Below, piece after piece: positions 7,229-15,863 of a stretch of 64,000 nt of DNA. This stretch comes from Microvirga flavescens. GTDB taxonomy: Bacteria > Pseudomonadota > Alphaproteobacteria > Rhizobiales > Beijerinckiaceae. The notes under the pieces were generated by a model that was given only the letters and a program-made list of their open reading frames with translations, was not told where the DNA came from and searched no databases. The DNA lies in contig NZ_QMKH01000001.1 of NCBI RefSeq assembly GCF_003290125.1, forward strand, positions 620,001 through 684,000, given 5' to 3'. The position numbers and the translations under genes were made by a program. Within the stretch, counting starts at the first letter, position 1, and each line of letters opens with the position of its first letter.

Positions 7229-7455
7229 GGGAAGTCTCTCCGTATGTGTAGCGAGTTGTTTCAAAACCTATTTAGTGAAAACCTTGGATAGCATCAGTAC
7301 GTCAGAAAAATTTGCCCTACAGTTGATTGTAGCATGAGGACCTCTAGCGTTACTGGTTCTCATGAGGCGTGACTTGCGCGACGGTCGTTAGGCCCCATCC
7401 TTTCGCGCGATGGGCATTGCGGCTTACTCAACGTGTCTCTGATGGTGAAATCTCC
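7229..7455. other. Intergenic spacer downstream of the defence genes
   Basis: About 227 bp between the 248-aa gene and the small orphan gene, both on the minus strand. It must hold the promoter of the 6929-7228 gene. No clear repeat, RNA gene or terminator with a T-run was seen. Confidence 0.4.
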
Positions 7456-8202
7456 CTAATGGGCAATCGCTTTTGATACCGCCTCGATGGCGTTCACCAA
7501 GGCCGGCAGCAGGCCCGTCATCTTTGCGACGGCCACCGGAGCCGCCGCTACCAAAGCGGCGTCGACGAACTTGGTCGTCCGGGCTCCGAGCCACTTCGTG
7601 AAAGTGGCCGCCAGACCAAGCAATTTTGCAGTCCGGGATTTTACAAGCTCCGTGTCGGGATTAGGCTGCTCAAGCTCCCTTTCAATCGCCCCGATATCTT
7701 CCAGCGCGTTGCGAAGCTGACCACGGTCCACATAGTGATCTTCCTGATCGGGTGGCCCGTTGTGCCCTCTCCATGCGAGTTCACATTCAAGGTCTTCAAT
7801 ATGATCGCGGAGGATCCGAAGCGCGGTGAGTGCGTTAGATGCCGCACCAGCTTCTCCGCTAGCGCCGGGCTTTAGGATACGAGCAAAGTCTGTATCTTCC
7901 AGCAACATCGTTTTGATTTTCGGACGGACGAGCCGTCCGACGCTTTCGGCGGGAGAGAAGTCGTTGAGGATGGGCGCGCCAAGTTCTTGAACTACGGCTG
8001 AGATATTGCGCATCCGGTAGCGGATCGCGGCGTCGTTCCTCTGGGCAAGAGCGGCACTCAACAACGCCTGTGCAAGCGGCTCGGATCGATCATCCCCACC
8101 ATGCAACTGCAGACGAAGCAGCAACACATACACTTCGACCGACCGCCGAAGCTCATCGTCGGTCCATGGGATATTCGCACTCTCGGTAGTTCTTCGTGCC
8201 AT
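7456..8202 (-). CDS. Restriction-associated N-terminal domain protein with hydrophobic C-terminus
   Basis: A 248-aa protein at the 3' end of the defence locus, 63 bp after the AIPR gene. Residues 13-90 (WTDDELRRSVEVYVLLLRLQ, then RYRMRNISAVVQELGAPIL) resemble the helical head found at the N-terminus of HNH, EVE and DUF3883-type methyl-dependent restriction proteins. No nuclease motif follows. A central acidic helical region leads to a hydrophobic C-terminal segment (about 211-240, VDAALVAAAPVAVAKMTGLL) that could insert in or lie on a membrane. A sensor fused to a membrane-active effector is an attractive but unproven idea. The start at 8202 has only a weak ribosome site. Confidence 0.55.
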   Translation of the reverse strand: MARRTTESANIPWTDDELRRSVEVYVLLLRLQLHGGDDRSEPLAQALLSAALAQRNDAAIRYRMRNISAVVQELGAPILNDFSPAESVGRLVRPKIKTMLLEDTDFARILKPGASGEAGAASNALTALRILRDHIEDLECELAWRGHNGPPDQEDHYVDRGQLRNALEDIGAIERELEQPNPDTELVKSRTAKLLGLAATFTKWLGARTTKFVDAALVAAAPVAVAKMTGLLPALVNAIEAVSKAIAH

Positions 8203-8265
8203 GCGGTTAGGCCATGCAGTCGATGCTTATGAAATCACAAAATGGAATCATTGTTAGGCGAGGGT

Positions 8266-10332
8266 TCACTCAAGGCTGATGCCCTCTGCTCGTGCCTTCT
8301 CGATAGTGTCCAACAGGACGGAGCACTGCTTTTCTGTCGGAATTTTCATCGGCATCTGCATGGCGATATTCAATATGCCGATCTCCTTCGGCGTCAGCAG
8401 ACGTTTGGCAGCAAGCGTCTCATGCACAGCGGTCCACTTGGTCGCCGGTATGGCGAGAATACGAGTCTGAGCCTCAATGCCGTTGTCGAGCTTCTGGGTA
8501 CTCCGCGCCGCCCGCTTTTCCGTCAAATACTCTTCACGTGACAGCAGCTCTTCATCGAAACCGTCTGGTAGCAAGGCGGCAAAACGGTCCATCTGCTCCT
8601 GCATCCGCGTCCAGCAGGTATCCCGCTTGGCCCACTCGGAGATGTTTGAAATGCCCAGAGGCGGACGAAGCAGTTCGTCATTCACGTTGCGAGCGATTGC
8701 GGCGATCGCACCTTCAAGCAACGAGCTGACTTCCTGCGCAGTCCATATCCGCAGGAAATCGAGGCTTTTGTCCTGCCGCCGCGTGAGCTCGCTGAGAGCG
8801 GCCAGCGTATAGGCAACTATGTTGGCTCGGTAGCCACCATTGTACCAGGGTTGTGCTGACACGATGCGCTCAGTTGTACGGAATATGATCGCGCGCGCCA
8901 CTGCGCGTTTGAAATAGGCCTCGTTGAAGCCGTCGGACGACCTGTCCCACTCCTTGCCGATGCGGGAAGCATAGCGGGCGAAGTTCTTCTCCGCGCCGAG
9001 GTTGACAAATCTCGGGTGCTCATCCCAGACGTTCTCGAACTTGGCGAGATCCGTCTTGGCGAACATCTGCGGCTTGGGGTTTTCGGCTTTGAAACGGCGC
9101 TGCTCGCCGGGAGTGAGCTTGGCCTGAGCGTCTGCGTATTGACCCCGCGCACGCTCGTAGAACCATTTCGTCTCCCGTTGCGCTCCTTTCCCTGCCGGAG
9201 CCCACAAACGCCGGGAAAAGTCCTCCATGCGGATGTGGAAGGCATGGTTGGAAAAGAAGTCCGCGGCCTGAACCCGGTTCTGGGTGTTCGCGTATTCGGA
9301 GATGCGCGGGACGACCTTCTCGCTCTCCTCGCTGTCGATCACCGACAACTTCATCTGGACGAATATGCGCGCAAGGTCCGCCTTGTCCCGCCGCCACGTA
9401 TGGAAGAGCGAAGCTGTAGTCTGGCCGCCGTTCACGATCTGAAGGTCGGTGATCCGGATAATTTGGAGACTGCCGTCACTCTGCTTCATCTGGACGCTCT
9501 GCGCTGTCGCGGTGATACCGTTATTATAGGCGAAGAACATCCCCGGCTCGGTCAGGATCGTCGTCCGGATGCCTTGATTCACCTTGCCTCTGGCCTGCAG
9601 AAATGTGCGGACGTTCTGCTCCAACAGCCGTGCGCCGAATTTCTCGTAAAGCTTGGAGAGAATGCCCCCAGGCATGACGACCAAGTAAGATTGATAGGCA
9701 TCGGTCCCGAGATGCGCCGGGAGGCATGGTATGCCTGTGCCGAACATGGCCTCGAAGTCAAGGTCGAGAGCCTCCTTGTGGCCCCGCGAACTGCGTTGCC
9801 GGTGAAGGCGCGAGATATCCCAGATGTGGTAGGTTGTCGGGACAGCGGCGCTCTCGGAATCCGGTAGTGCCTGAATACGGTCGCTCAGCGTGCGCTCCGA
9901 CACAAGGAACAGATTGAGGTGCCGGATCAGCGCCTTTCTGTCTGCGATCTGCCGCGCAAGGCCGTATTCCGGCGACGTGACTTCCAGATCAGCAGCCAGG
10001 TTCTTCCGGAGGCTTGCCTCGAAGAAATTCGTGACACGTTTGAAGGCCGCATCCACTTCCGTACGGGTGAGTGAGGCAAGCTCGGTGCGGTTGTCGAAGT
10101 CCGCCACAAACAGATCGAGGCCGCCTTCATCGTTGAACCAGTAACCGTCCACGCGCATCCCGCGTTGCGCGCGATAATGAGCAAACTCGAAGCCTTCCGT
10201 GAAACCCGTCTCGGTCAGTTCGCGTGAGACGGTCTCCATAAATTCGGTAAGCAGAAAGCTGCCATTCGCTTCGGCCCCAGCCAGAAAATCCTGACGGAAA
10301 TCATGGAAAAACTCTTCGGCAGTGGTTTCCAA
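8266..10332 (-). CDS. AIPR-family (abortive infection phage resistance) protein
   Basis: A 688-aa protein of the AIPR family, known from phage-resistance loci. The signature is FFAYNNGITATA followed by ITDLQIVNGGQTTASLFHTW (about residues 265-310) and ISEYANTQNRVQAADFFSNH, then TKWFYERARGQY. Its activity is not settled; many relatives belong to restriction-like operons. The start is TTG directly after the TGA of the upstream PD-(D/E)XK gene, supported by an AGGAGG 6 bases upstream; the first ATG is 31 codons further in. It is the most distal gene of the gapless operon and probably acts with the ATPases encoded upstream. Confidence 0.86.
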   Translation of the reverse strand: METTAEEFFHDFRQDFLAGAEANGSFLLTEFMETVSRELTETGFTEGFEFAHYRAQRGMRVDGYWFNDEGGLDLFVADFDNRTELASLTRTEVDAAFKRVTNFFEASLRKNLAADLEVTSPEYGLARQIADRKALIRHLNLFLVSERTLSDRIQALPDSESAAVPTTYHIWDISRLHRQRSSRGHKEALDLDFEAMFGTGIPCLPAHLGTDAYQSYLVVMPGGILSKLYEKFGARLLEQNVRTFLQARGKVNQGIRTTILTEPGMFFAYNNGITATAQSVQMKQSDGSLQIIRITDLQIVNGGQTTASLFHTWRRDKADLARIFVQMKLSVIDSEESEKVVPRISEYANTQNRVQAADFFSNHAFHIRMEDFSRRLWAPAGKGAQRETKWFYERARGQYADAQAKLTPGEQRRFKAENPKPQMFAKTDLAKFENVWDEHPRFVNLGAEKNFARYASRIGKEWDRSSDGFNEAYFKRAVARAIIFRTTERIVSAQPWYNGGYRANIVAYTLAALSELTRRQDKSLDFLRIWTAQEVSSLLEGAIAAIARNVNDELLRPPLGISNISEWAKRDTCWTRMQEQMDRFAALLPDGFDEELLSREEYLTEKRAARSTQKLDNGIEAQTRILAIPATKWTAVHETLAAKRLLTPKEIGILNIAMQMPMKIPTEKQCSVLLDTIEKARAEGISLE

Positions 10333-11304
10333 TCAGAGCCTCCTGAACAAATCGGTCTCGTCGCACGAGAACGGCGCAATGGCCTCTAGCATAATGTCGT
10401 AAGACACCTTGGTAATGCCTTGTGGTAGTTCCGACCGTATCAGACGCGGAAACTTGTCGGTCACGCGGTATCCCTGAAGGCCACCGACGACAAAGCGGGG
10501 CGTGTCATATTCAGCCAGCGGTGCGTAGCTCATGCTTGCCAACTTATCACCGAACTGCTCGATAGCCTCGGCGTCTGTCAGCTCGCTTTCGATCTGAGCG
10601 ACGATCCCGTTCAGCGACAAGGCCTGTTCGGCATCGGGCATGTCGCTGAGGCGCTGGATCAGTAGAAACAGCTCATCGGTGAGCGATTCAAACTGATCTT
10701 CGGATGAGATGCGGACGGTGCTGCGTTCACGGCCCGAGAGCGACTTCACCTCGATGGCACGGTTGCCGAAAATGAAATCCTGATGAGAATCTTCCGGCCC
10801 GCACCAAGCATCAACCGCCGACGCCTGAGCAAGGGTGTTCTTATAGAGTATCCGTAGGACATGCAGCTCGCCGAACAGGCCGCGCATCTCCTCAGGTGAA
10901 AGCAGTCGAGCATTCCGGCCAGCGAGAAACGCCTTCCAGCGTTTCAGATGAGCAAGGGCCACAGCAAGCGCCGTCGCGGAGTCCCCAATATCTTTCAGAC
11001 TTCCAACAAGCGTCTCGCAGAGGCCGAGAAAAAGGTCACTATCTATATGGCGGGAAAGCGTGAGGATCAGCCGCTGCCGCGCGGCGGCATCACCGTTGCG
11101 GAGATCGATGGCGATCCCGTGCAGCGAGACCGTGTCACGCCGGAACTGAAAGGTGTGATCGCCGTCCAGTTCCATGATCAACAGGCACTGCGCCCCGGAA
11201 TCGCGCCCCCAGTAGATCGGGATGCCGGTGGTTCCTGCTACCCGAAGGACGCTCAAGTCAGTCGCCGGGGTCGGAATGCCGTCCCACGGCACGGACTTAC
11301 TCAT
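10333..11304 (-). CDS. PD-(D/E)XK motif protein (DUF4420-like)
   Basis: A 323-aa predicted nuclease or nuclease-like subunit. The core SHQDFIFGNRAIEVKSLSGR (about residues 185-205) has the D and E-x-K of the PD-(D/E)XK fold and fits the DUF4420 group that accompanies Z1 ATPases. I chose the ATG at 11304 because GAGG lies 9 bases upstream; the ATG at 11310 is an alternative, and the longer frame lacks family resemblance. The start lies inside the 3' end of the Z1 gene (8-base overlap), and the stop abuts the AIPR start, so stoichiometric expression is likely. It is the best nuclease candidate of the system besides Vsr. Confidence 0.8.
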   Translation of the reverse strand: MSKSVPWDGIPTPATDLSVLRVAGTTGIPIYWGRDSGAQCLLIMELDGDHTFQFRRDTVSLHGIAIDLRNGDAAARQRLILTLSRHIDSDLFLGLCETLVGSLKDIGDSATALAVALAHLKRWKAFLAGRNARLLSPEEMRGLFGELHVLRILYKNTLAQASAVDAWCGPEDSHQDFIFGNRAIEVKSLSGRERSTVRISSEDQFESLTDELFLLIQRLSDMPDAEQALSLNGIVAQIESELTDAEAIEQFGDKLASMSYAPLAEYDTPRFVVGGLQGYRVTDKFPRLIRSELPQGITKVSYDIMLEAIAPFSCDETDLFRRL

Positions 11305-13972
11305 CGTCATAGTCCTCGTCGGCGGCAGGATCGTCGTCGAGCGATCCATACATCTGCTCCATCCAGACCTTGTTGGCGATGACTTCGATCTCGACGCCGT
11401 ACAGACCATCAGGGTAGCTCAGCCCCCATGCAGGAACCCGGAAACCCACCAGTTCCGCGTTATCGGTTGGCTCCAGAACGTGAAGCATGAGCAGGGGCTT
11501 GTCGCGCACCACCCGATAATGGATGTCCGAAGGTCTCTTCGATCTGCTCTTCGTGTCCTGCGCCGCCAGCTTTTCGGCCGCCACGACCTGCTCCGGAGTG
11601 AGGCCGAGCTTTTCGTCGCCCCGGCTGGCAACGCGATACCCCGAAACGCGCCATTTGTCCGGCGCCGCATCTTCAGCCGTCCGCTCCTGCGCCCCGAGGC
11701 GAAATCTGTCAGAATCGACCGCCCCCTTGGAGATCAGGAGAACGTCGCCTTTCGGATATTGCGTCGAAATGGCCCGGAGATATTCTACCGCAGTTATCTT
11801 CCTCTGCCTTGCGTCTTTATGTGACTTGAAGCGAAGCAGAAACTCGTCGATCTTCTCGATATCCACATCCGGGATGAACAATCCCTTCTGCCTCGTGTCT
11901 TCAATCGCGCCACCGAAACCGTTCCGCCAGTATTCTTCGATCAGTGCCTCGTTTTCGGCATTGATATCCGTATTGAGGGGAAGGTCGTAGCTTTCGACAA
12001 GGAGGCCGGTGAAATTCTGATTGAGGACGACCTTTTCACCGTTCCGCATTTTATTGGCGGCGGTGACCAGTAGGCTGTCGGGATGGGATTTGACGTAGAG
12101 TCCGAAATCTCTTGGACTCATATCAGCCTGACGCATCCGGGTGATCTGCTGGCGAAGCTCGTCCGAAGCGAGCGCAATATGTTTGTACCAGTTGATGGAA
12201 TCGTTCGGCAACCAGACACGGCAGACATCCTCGTAGCCCGGCCGATAGCCGAACCAGCGCCCCATCTGCATCAGCGTGTCATACATCTTTGTATTGCGGT
12301 ACATGTAGCTGATCGTCAGCCCCTCGATGGTGAGGCCGCGTGACAGACTGAGACCGCCGACGGCGATAGCGGTCAGGCCGGCGCCGTCTTTTTCATACTT
12401 TGCGAAATCCAGCACCTCGTCGCTCTTGCTGTTGACCACGTAGGTCCGCAAATGCTCGAAAACGCCCCAGAGCGCGGCTTTCACCTCATCCCAGTCGTAA
12501 TGCCGACCGCCTATCTCATTGTCTGCGAACTCGGCATCGAACGCCGCCCGCAGCCGCGCCATGTGTTCGTTTTTTGCCGAGATAGCTTCCGGCATCATGT
12601 AATTGGTCTTCACCGCCTCGCGCATCCGGTCTAGGCGCAGCCCTATGAAACTTCTCACCTCTTTCTGGACGGATACAAAGCGCGATACGTTTATCAGCAT
12701 CGAGCAGTGCCTGCGCTCCTGACCTCTGAGGTTGCGGATGGCGCGCGCGACAATGAACTGATCGAGAGCTCGGTAAAGGCTGGGCGGCAGCTCTGCAACC
12801 GGAGAGCCGTTCTTGTGCGATAGGGGCAGATACTCTTCGCAGTCCGTGATCTTCCGGAGGATGGCATCGCTGCTTTCATCGTTCAGAAAGACCCTGTCAG
12901 GTCCGAAATAGGTTGTCGGCGCATCCAGCGAGTGAATGAAGTCTCTGGGGAATAGCTCTTCGTAGGCCTCCTTATCGAAGGCGTCGGGATCGATGAATAT
13001 GTTTGCGAACGGGGTGGCGGTGTATCCGACATAGCAATTCTTAGTGAAGAGGCGCAGTATCTTCCTTATCCACGAATTGGTCGCCGTCGGATTGATGTCC
13101 GGCTTATTCGTGTTGATCGAGGCGTTGTCCGCCTCGTCATCGATAACCAGCATGGGAACATCGGCGATGCGGTCCCTTCCTTCCGCATTCAGCTCGCGCA
13201 GCCAGACGTGCAGAGCGTCAAGCGTCTTCACGTTCTTCTTGATGACGATAATGACCGGCTTCTTGAAATCGTTGAGCTGTGCGCCGCTTCTATCGGCCAT
13301 CTGCTTGTTGAAATCCGAGATGATGTTGGTGAGCGTCACCGGATTGGGGTAGCTCCTATCCAGCCCGACCCCGATGCTCACGCGATCCGCGGGATCGCTG
13401 GAACGCCCGACAAATCCTTCATCAACGCGCTGCTGGGTCTGCTTGCGAAGATTATTGTGAATGCCGGCAATGACGATGATGAATTTATACCCGGCGTCAG
13501 CGGCTTTCGCGATCACCCCCATGTAGTTGGCAGTTTTGCCGGACTGAACATGACCGATGACAAGCCCGCGACGGCTCCAGGCTCCTTCGCTCGTTGGGTC
13601 CTGGAGCAGTCCCAGAATTTTTGAGCCGTCCCCGTTGAGAAGGGTGTTCACGACGGTCGGTTTCCAGCCCTGACTGCGGAGATATCTGCCGTAGGCATCC
13701 GCATACGTGGTGCCGATTTCGCGCTTGTGAATCCAGTCCTCGTCATGAGCGGCATCAACGTCCACGAGAGAGACGCCGGCATTCATGTGCGAGGGGATGG
13801 TGGTCTCCGCTTCGGCGATCATGTTCTGGAGATCGCCGGTGTATCCGAGAAGGGGAGCAAGCGCAGCGGCCTTGGCTGCAATCTCTTCGCGCGACGGGAG
13901 ACTGCCCTGACCGTCGAATGCTCCGATCAATGCCGCCAGTACGACCTTTTCCTTGTCACCTTGCGCACTCAT
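11297..13972 (-). CDS. Z1 domain protein, helicase-like ATPase
   Basis: An 891-aa protein of the Z1 family, a divergent superfamily II helicase-like ATPase found in restriction-like operons. The Walker A loop is GHVQSGKTANYMG (about residue 140) and Walker B is MLVIDDEADNASIN (about residue 275). Later helicase-like blocks include NCYVGYTATPFANIFIDP and GGLSLSRGLTIEGLTISYMY, with MGRWFGYRPGYEDVCRVW near residue 610, all characteristic of Z1. It overlaps the upstream GHKL gene (ATGA) and the downstream nuclease gene. Its role is presumably DNA translocation or remodelling that lets the partner nuclease act on invading DNA. Confidence 0.9.
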   Translation of the reverse strand: MSAQGDKEKVVLAALIGAFDGQGSLPSREEIAAKAAALAPLLGYTGDLQNMIAEAETTIPSHMNAGVSLVDVDAAHDEDWIHKREIGTTYADAYGRYLRSQGWKPTVVNTLLNGDGSKILGLLQDPTSEGAWSRRGLVIGHVQSGKTANYMGVIAKAADAGYKFIIVIAGIHNNLRKQTQQRVDEGFVGRSSDPADRVSIGVGLDRSYPNPVTLTNIISDFNKQMADRSGAQLNDFKKPVIIVIKKNVKTLDALHVWLRELNAEGRDRIADVPMLVIDDEADNASINTNKPDINPTATNSWIRKILRLFTKNCYVGYTATPFANIFIDPDAFDKEAYEELFPRDFIHSLDAPTTYFGPDRVFLNDESSDAILRKITDCEEYLPLSHKNGSPVAELPPSLYRALDQFIVARAIRNLRGQERRHCSMLINVSRFVSVQKEVRSFIGLRLDRMREAVKTNYMMPEAISAKNEHMARLRAAFDAEFADNEIGGRHYDWDEVKAALWGVFEHLRTYVVNSKSDEVLDFAKYEKDGAGLTAIAVGGLSLSRGLTIEGLTISYMYRNTKMYDTLMQMGRWFGYRPGYEDVCRVWLPNDSINWYKHIALASDELRQQITRMRQADMSPRDFGLYVKSHPDSLLVTAANKMRNGEKVVLNQNFTGLLVESYDLPLNTDINAENEALIEEYWRNGFGGAIEDTRQKGLFIPDVDIEKIDEFLLRFKSHKDARQRKITAVEYLRAISTQYPKGDVLLISKGAVDSDRFRLGAQERTAEDAAPDKWRVSGYRVASRGDEKLGLTPEQVVAAEKLAAQDTKSRSKRPSDIHYRVVRDKPLLMLHVLEPTDNAELVGFRVPAWGLSYPDGLYGVEIEVIANKVWMEQMYGSLDDDPAADEDYDDE

Positions 13973-15444
13973 GCGAATCCCCCCTGAATGTATTCCTCGA
14001 CGATCTCCCCATGATCGTCAAATAGTCGCGTCGATCTGACAATATCCCTGAACGCCTCCGCATTCCCTGGTGCGTCTCCCCAAAGAGCATGCCTCAGATC
14101 ACGAAGGCGGTCCCGCAGGTCCTGTACCGATGGCGTCTGGCTCACTTCACGGGGATTGGTCGAATAATCCGAATAGACCATCTCAACCGGCAGAGAGGCG
14201 GAAGTCGCCTCGAGAAGAAGATTCAGATGCCGGGCACCTTCGCCGTCGAGCCGTTCCCGCAACCGCTGCACAAGTGGGTGCGACCCGTTCACGGCATATC
14301 TGATCCCGGTCTGATCGGCGTATCGCTCCCACAGCGGCGCAGTCACTTCCTGAAAAAGCTTCTGACCGCGCCCGCGATGCACGGTGGTGCTTGCCCCCGA
14401 CACCTGAGCGATGATCTGGCGGAGACGCTCCCGCACTGGAAGCGGCGGGCGAGACCGCGATTTCTTGATGTCGATAGTCCACGCCTCGTCGAGGCTGTTC
14501 GGGAAGTCGATCTGAACGCGGGCGAGCTTGGTAGCCTCGCCTTTCGGAATGAGCCGGAACCAGTCACCCCACGCCATGAGCCTGCCGTTGCGATAGATGT
14601 ATGCACCCTGGTTGGAGATGAAGTCGCTGCGGCTTTGGTAGAAGTGGTATTCGTGCGCCGTCAGGTTTGAATGGTGCGGCAGGATATAGGGTTGGAGATG
14701 GACCGCCGCCGATCCAATGCGCACGATTTCCTCGGGTAGGTGGCGGGTGTAGGTGTTTTTCCGGCAGAATGGGTCAAAAGGCTCGACCGGATGACCGTTG
14801 ACGGTGATCGCAATGCGGCTTCTCCCTCTGATCTCACCGGCGAGGAACCTATGGAACACGAGCGAAAGATGCTTCTCCAGAACATCCAGCTTCTCGTTGA
14901 CGACCTCATCGCGCCGGTTGCCTGACGCGTCCTCCAGCAGGCGGTCCAACTCCCGCCAGATGACGGCGGTGCCGTGCTCTCCGAGACGGTCAACGTAGGG
15001 GAGCGCTTGGATATCTCCATCCTCCAGAACACTCAGTATCCAGTCGTCGGCAGCATCTATAATGTCCAGGTTCCACTCTGCTCCTGAAAGAATGCCGTCC
15101 TTGGCGCTCACGACCGTAAGGGAACGGCACTGGGAGAATGACGCCGTTTTCAATCCGAGGCCAAAGCGCCCGAGATCGTGGGGCGACCGCTCCTCGCGTG
15201 GATTGACCGTACCATGCCGCATGGCGGCGAGAAGTTCGGTCGCGTCCATACCGCGACCATCATCGAGAATGACGAGGATGGGTTCTGCTGCCGAAGCCTC
15301 ACAAAAAATGTCGATAGCGGTGGCATCGGCCGAGATGCTGTTGTCGATCAGATCGGCGACCGCCGCCTCCAGGGAATAGCCTAGATCGCGCATCGACGCC
15401 GACAGGCACGCCGCGCTCGGTGGGAGTGGGATGCGTCGTACCAT
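13969..15444 (-). CDS. GHKL ATPase, MutL/MORC-like
   Basis: A 491-aa ATP-binding protein with a Hsp90/MutL/MORC-type GHKL fold. The N box is AAVADLIDNSISADATAIDI (about residues 28-48), G1 is LDDGRGMDATELLAAMR, and G2 is HDLGRFGLGLKTASFSQC (about residues 90-107). The C-terminal half is family-specific, and no endonuclease motif is seen. Such proteins occur with Vsr, cytosine methyltransferase and Z1 ATPases in bacterial gene neighbourhoods proposed as the source of eukaryotic MORC ATPases (Iyer, Abhiman and Aravind, 2008). Junctions TGATG upstream and ATGA downstream place it centrally in the operon. Confidence 0.88.
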   Translation of the reverse strand: MVRRIPLPPSAACLSASMRDLGYSLEAAVADLIDNSISADATAIDIFCEASAAEPILVILDDGRGMDATELLAAMRHGTVNPREERSPHDLGRFGLGLKTASFSQCRSLTVVSAKDGILSGAEWNLDIIDAADDWILSVLEDGDIQALPYVDRLGEHGTAVIWRELDRLLEDASGNRRDEVVNEKLDVLEKHLSLVFHRFLAGEIRGRSRIAITVNGHPVEPFDPFCRKNTYTRHLPEEIVRIGSAAVHLQPYILPHHSNLTAHEYHFYQSRSDFISNQGAYIYRNGRLMAWGDWFRLIPKGEATKLARVQIDFPNSLDEAWTIDIKKSRSRPPLPVRERLRQIIAQVSGASTTVHRGRGQKLFQEVTAPLWERYADQTGIRYAVNGSHPLVQRLRERLDGEGARHLNLLLEATSASLPVEMVYSDYSTNPREVSQTPSVQDLRDRLRDLRHALWGDAPGNAEAFRDIVRSTRLFDDHGEIVEEYIQGGFA

Positions 15445-15863
15445 CAGACCGCCTCACGGATATCACGGGAAAGTCTTTCCACCACGCCGGGCGCATCGCT
15501 TTTCAGCTCGCATTCCCAGACCGTGAAGACAGTCCATCCCGCCGCCTGAAGAGCGGCCCGGCTGCGCTCGTCCCTGCTTACATTGGAAACGAACTTCGAT
15601 TGCCAGAATTCCGCTCTGGTCGAGGGCGTGGTGGCGTTACGACACCCTTCATGGCGATGCCAGAAGCACCCATGGACGAAAATTGCAGCGCGGTATTTCG
15701 GGAGGACAATGTCAGGCTTGCCGGGAAGCTCTTTCGCGTGGAGTCTGAACCGGAAACCTGCACGATGCAGCAACGAACGCAGCCACAGCTCCGGGCCCGT
15801 GTTTCGCCCTTTGATGCGGGACATATTCCAGCTTCGCCGCTCGCGCGTGATAGTGTCCGCCAT
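15444..15863 (-). CDS. vsr: Very short patch repair endonuclease Vsr
   Basis: A 139-aa T:G-mismatch nickase. The family signature is complete: RSWNMSRIKGRNTGPEL, the metal-binding ELPGKPDIVLPKY with the catalytic aspartate, IFVHGCFWHRHEGC with conserved histidines and zinc-binding cysteine, and FVSNVSRDERSRAALQAAGW. It normally repairs T:G mismatches made by deamination of 5-methylcytosine, which fits the methyltransferase gene directly upstream. I chose ATG 15863 (TGATG junction with the methyltransferase stop) over the preceding TTG. Within this operon it may also contribute to defence. Length is normal for the family. Confidence 0.93.
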   Translation of the reverse strand: MADTITRERRSWNMSRIKGRNTGPELWLRSLLHRAGFRFRLHAKELPGKPDIVLPKYRAAIFVHGCFWHRHEGCRNATTPSTRAEFWQSKFVSNVSRDERSRAALQAAGWTVFTVWECELKSDAPGVVERLSRDIREAV

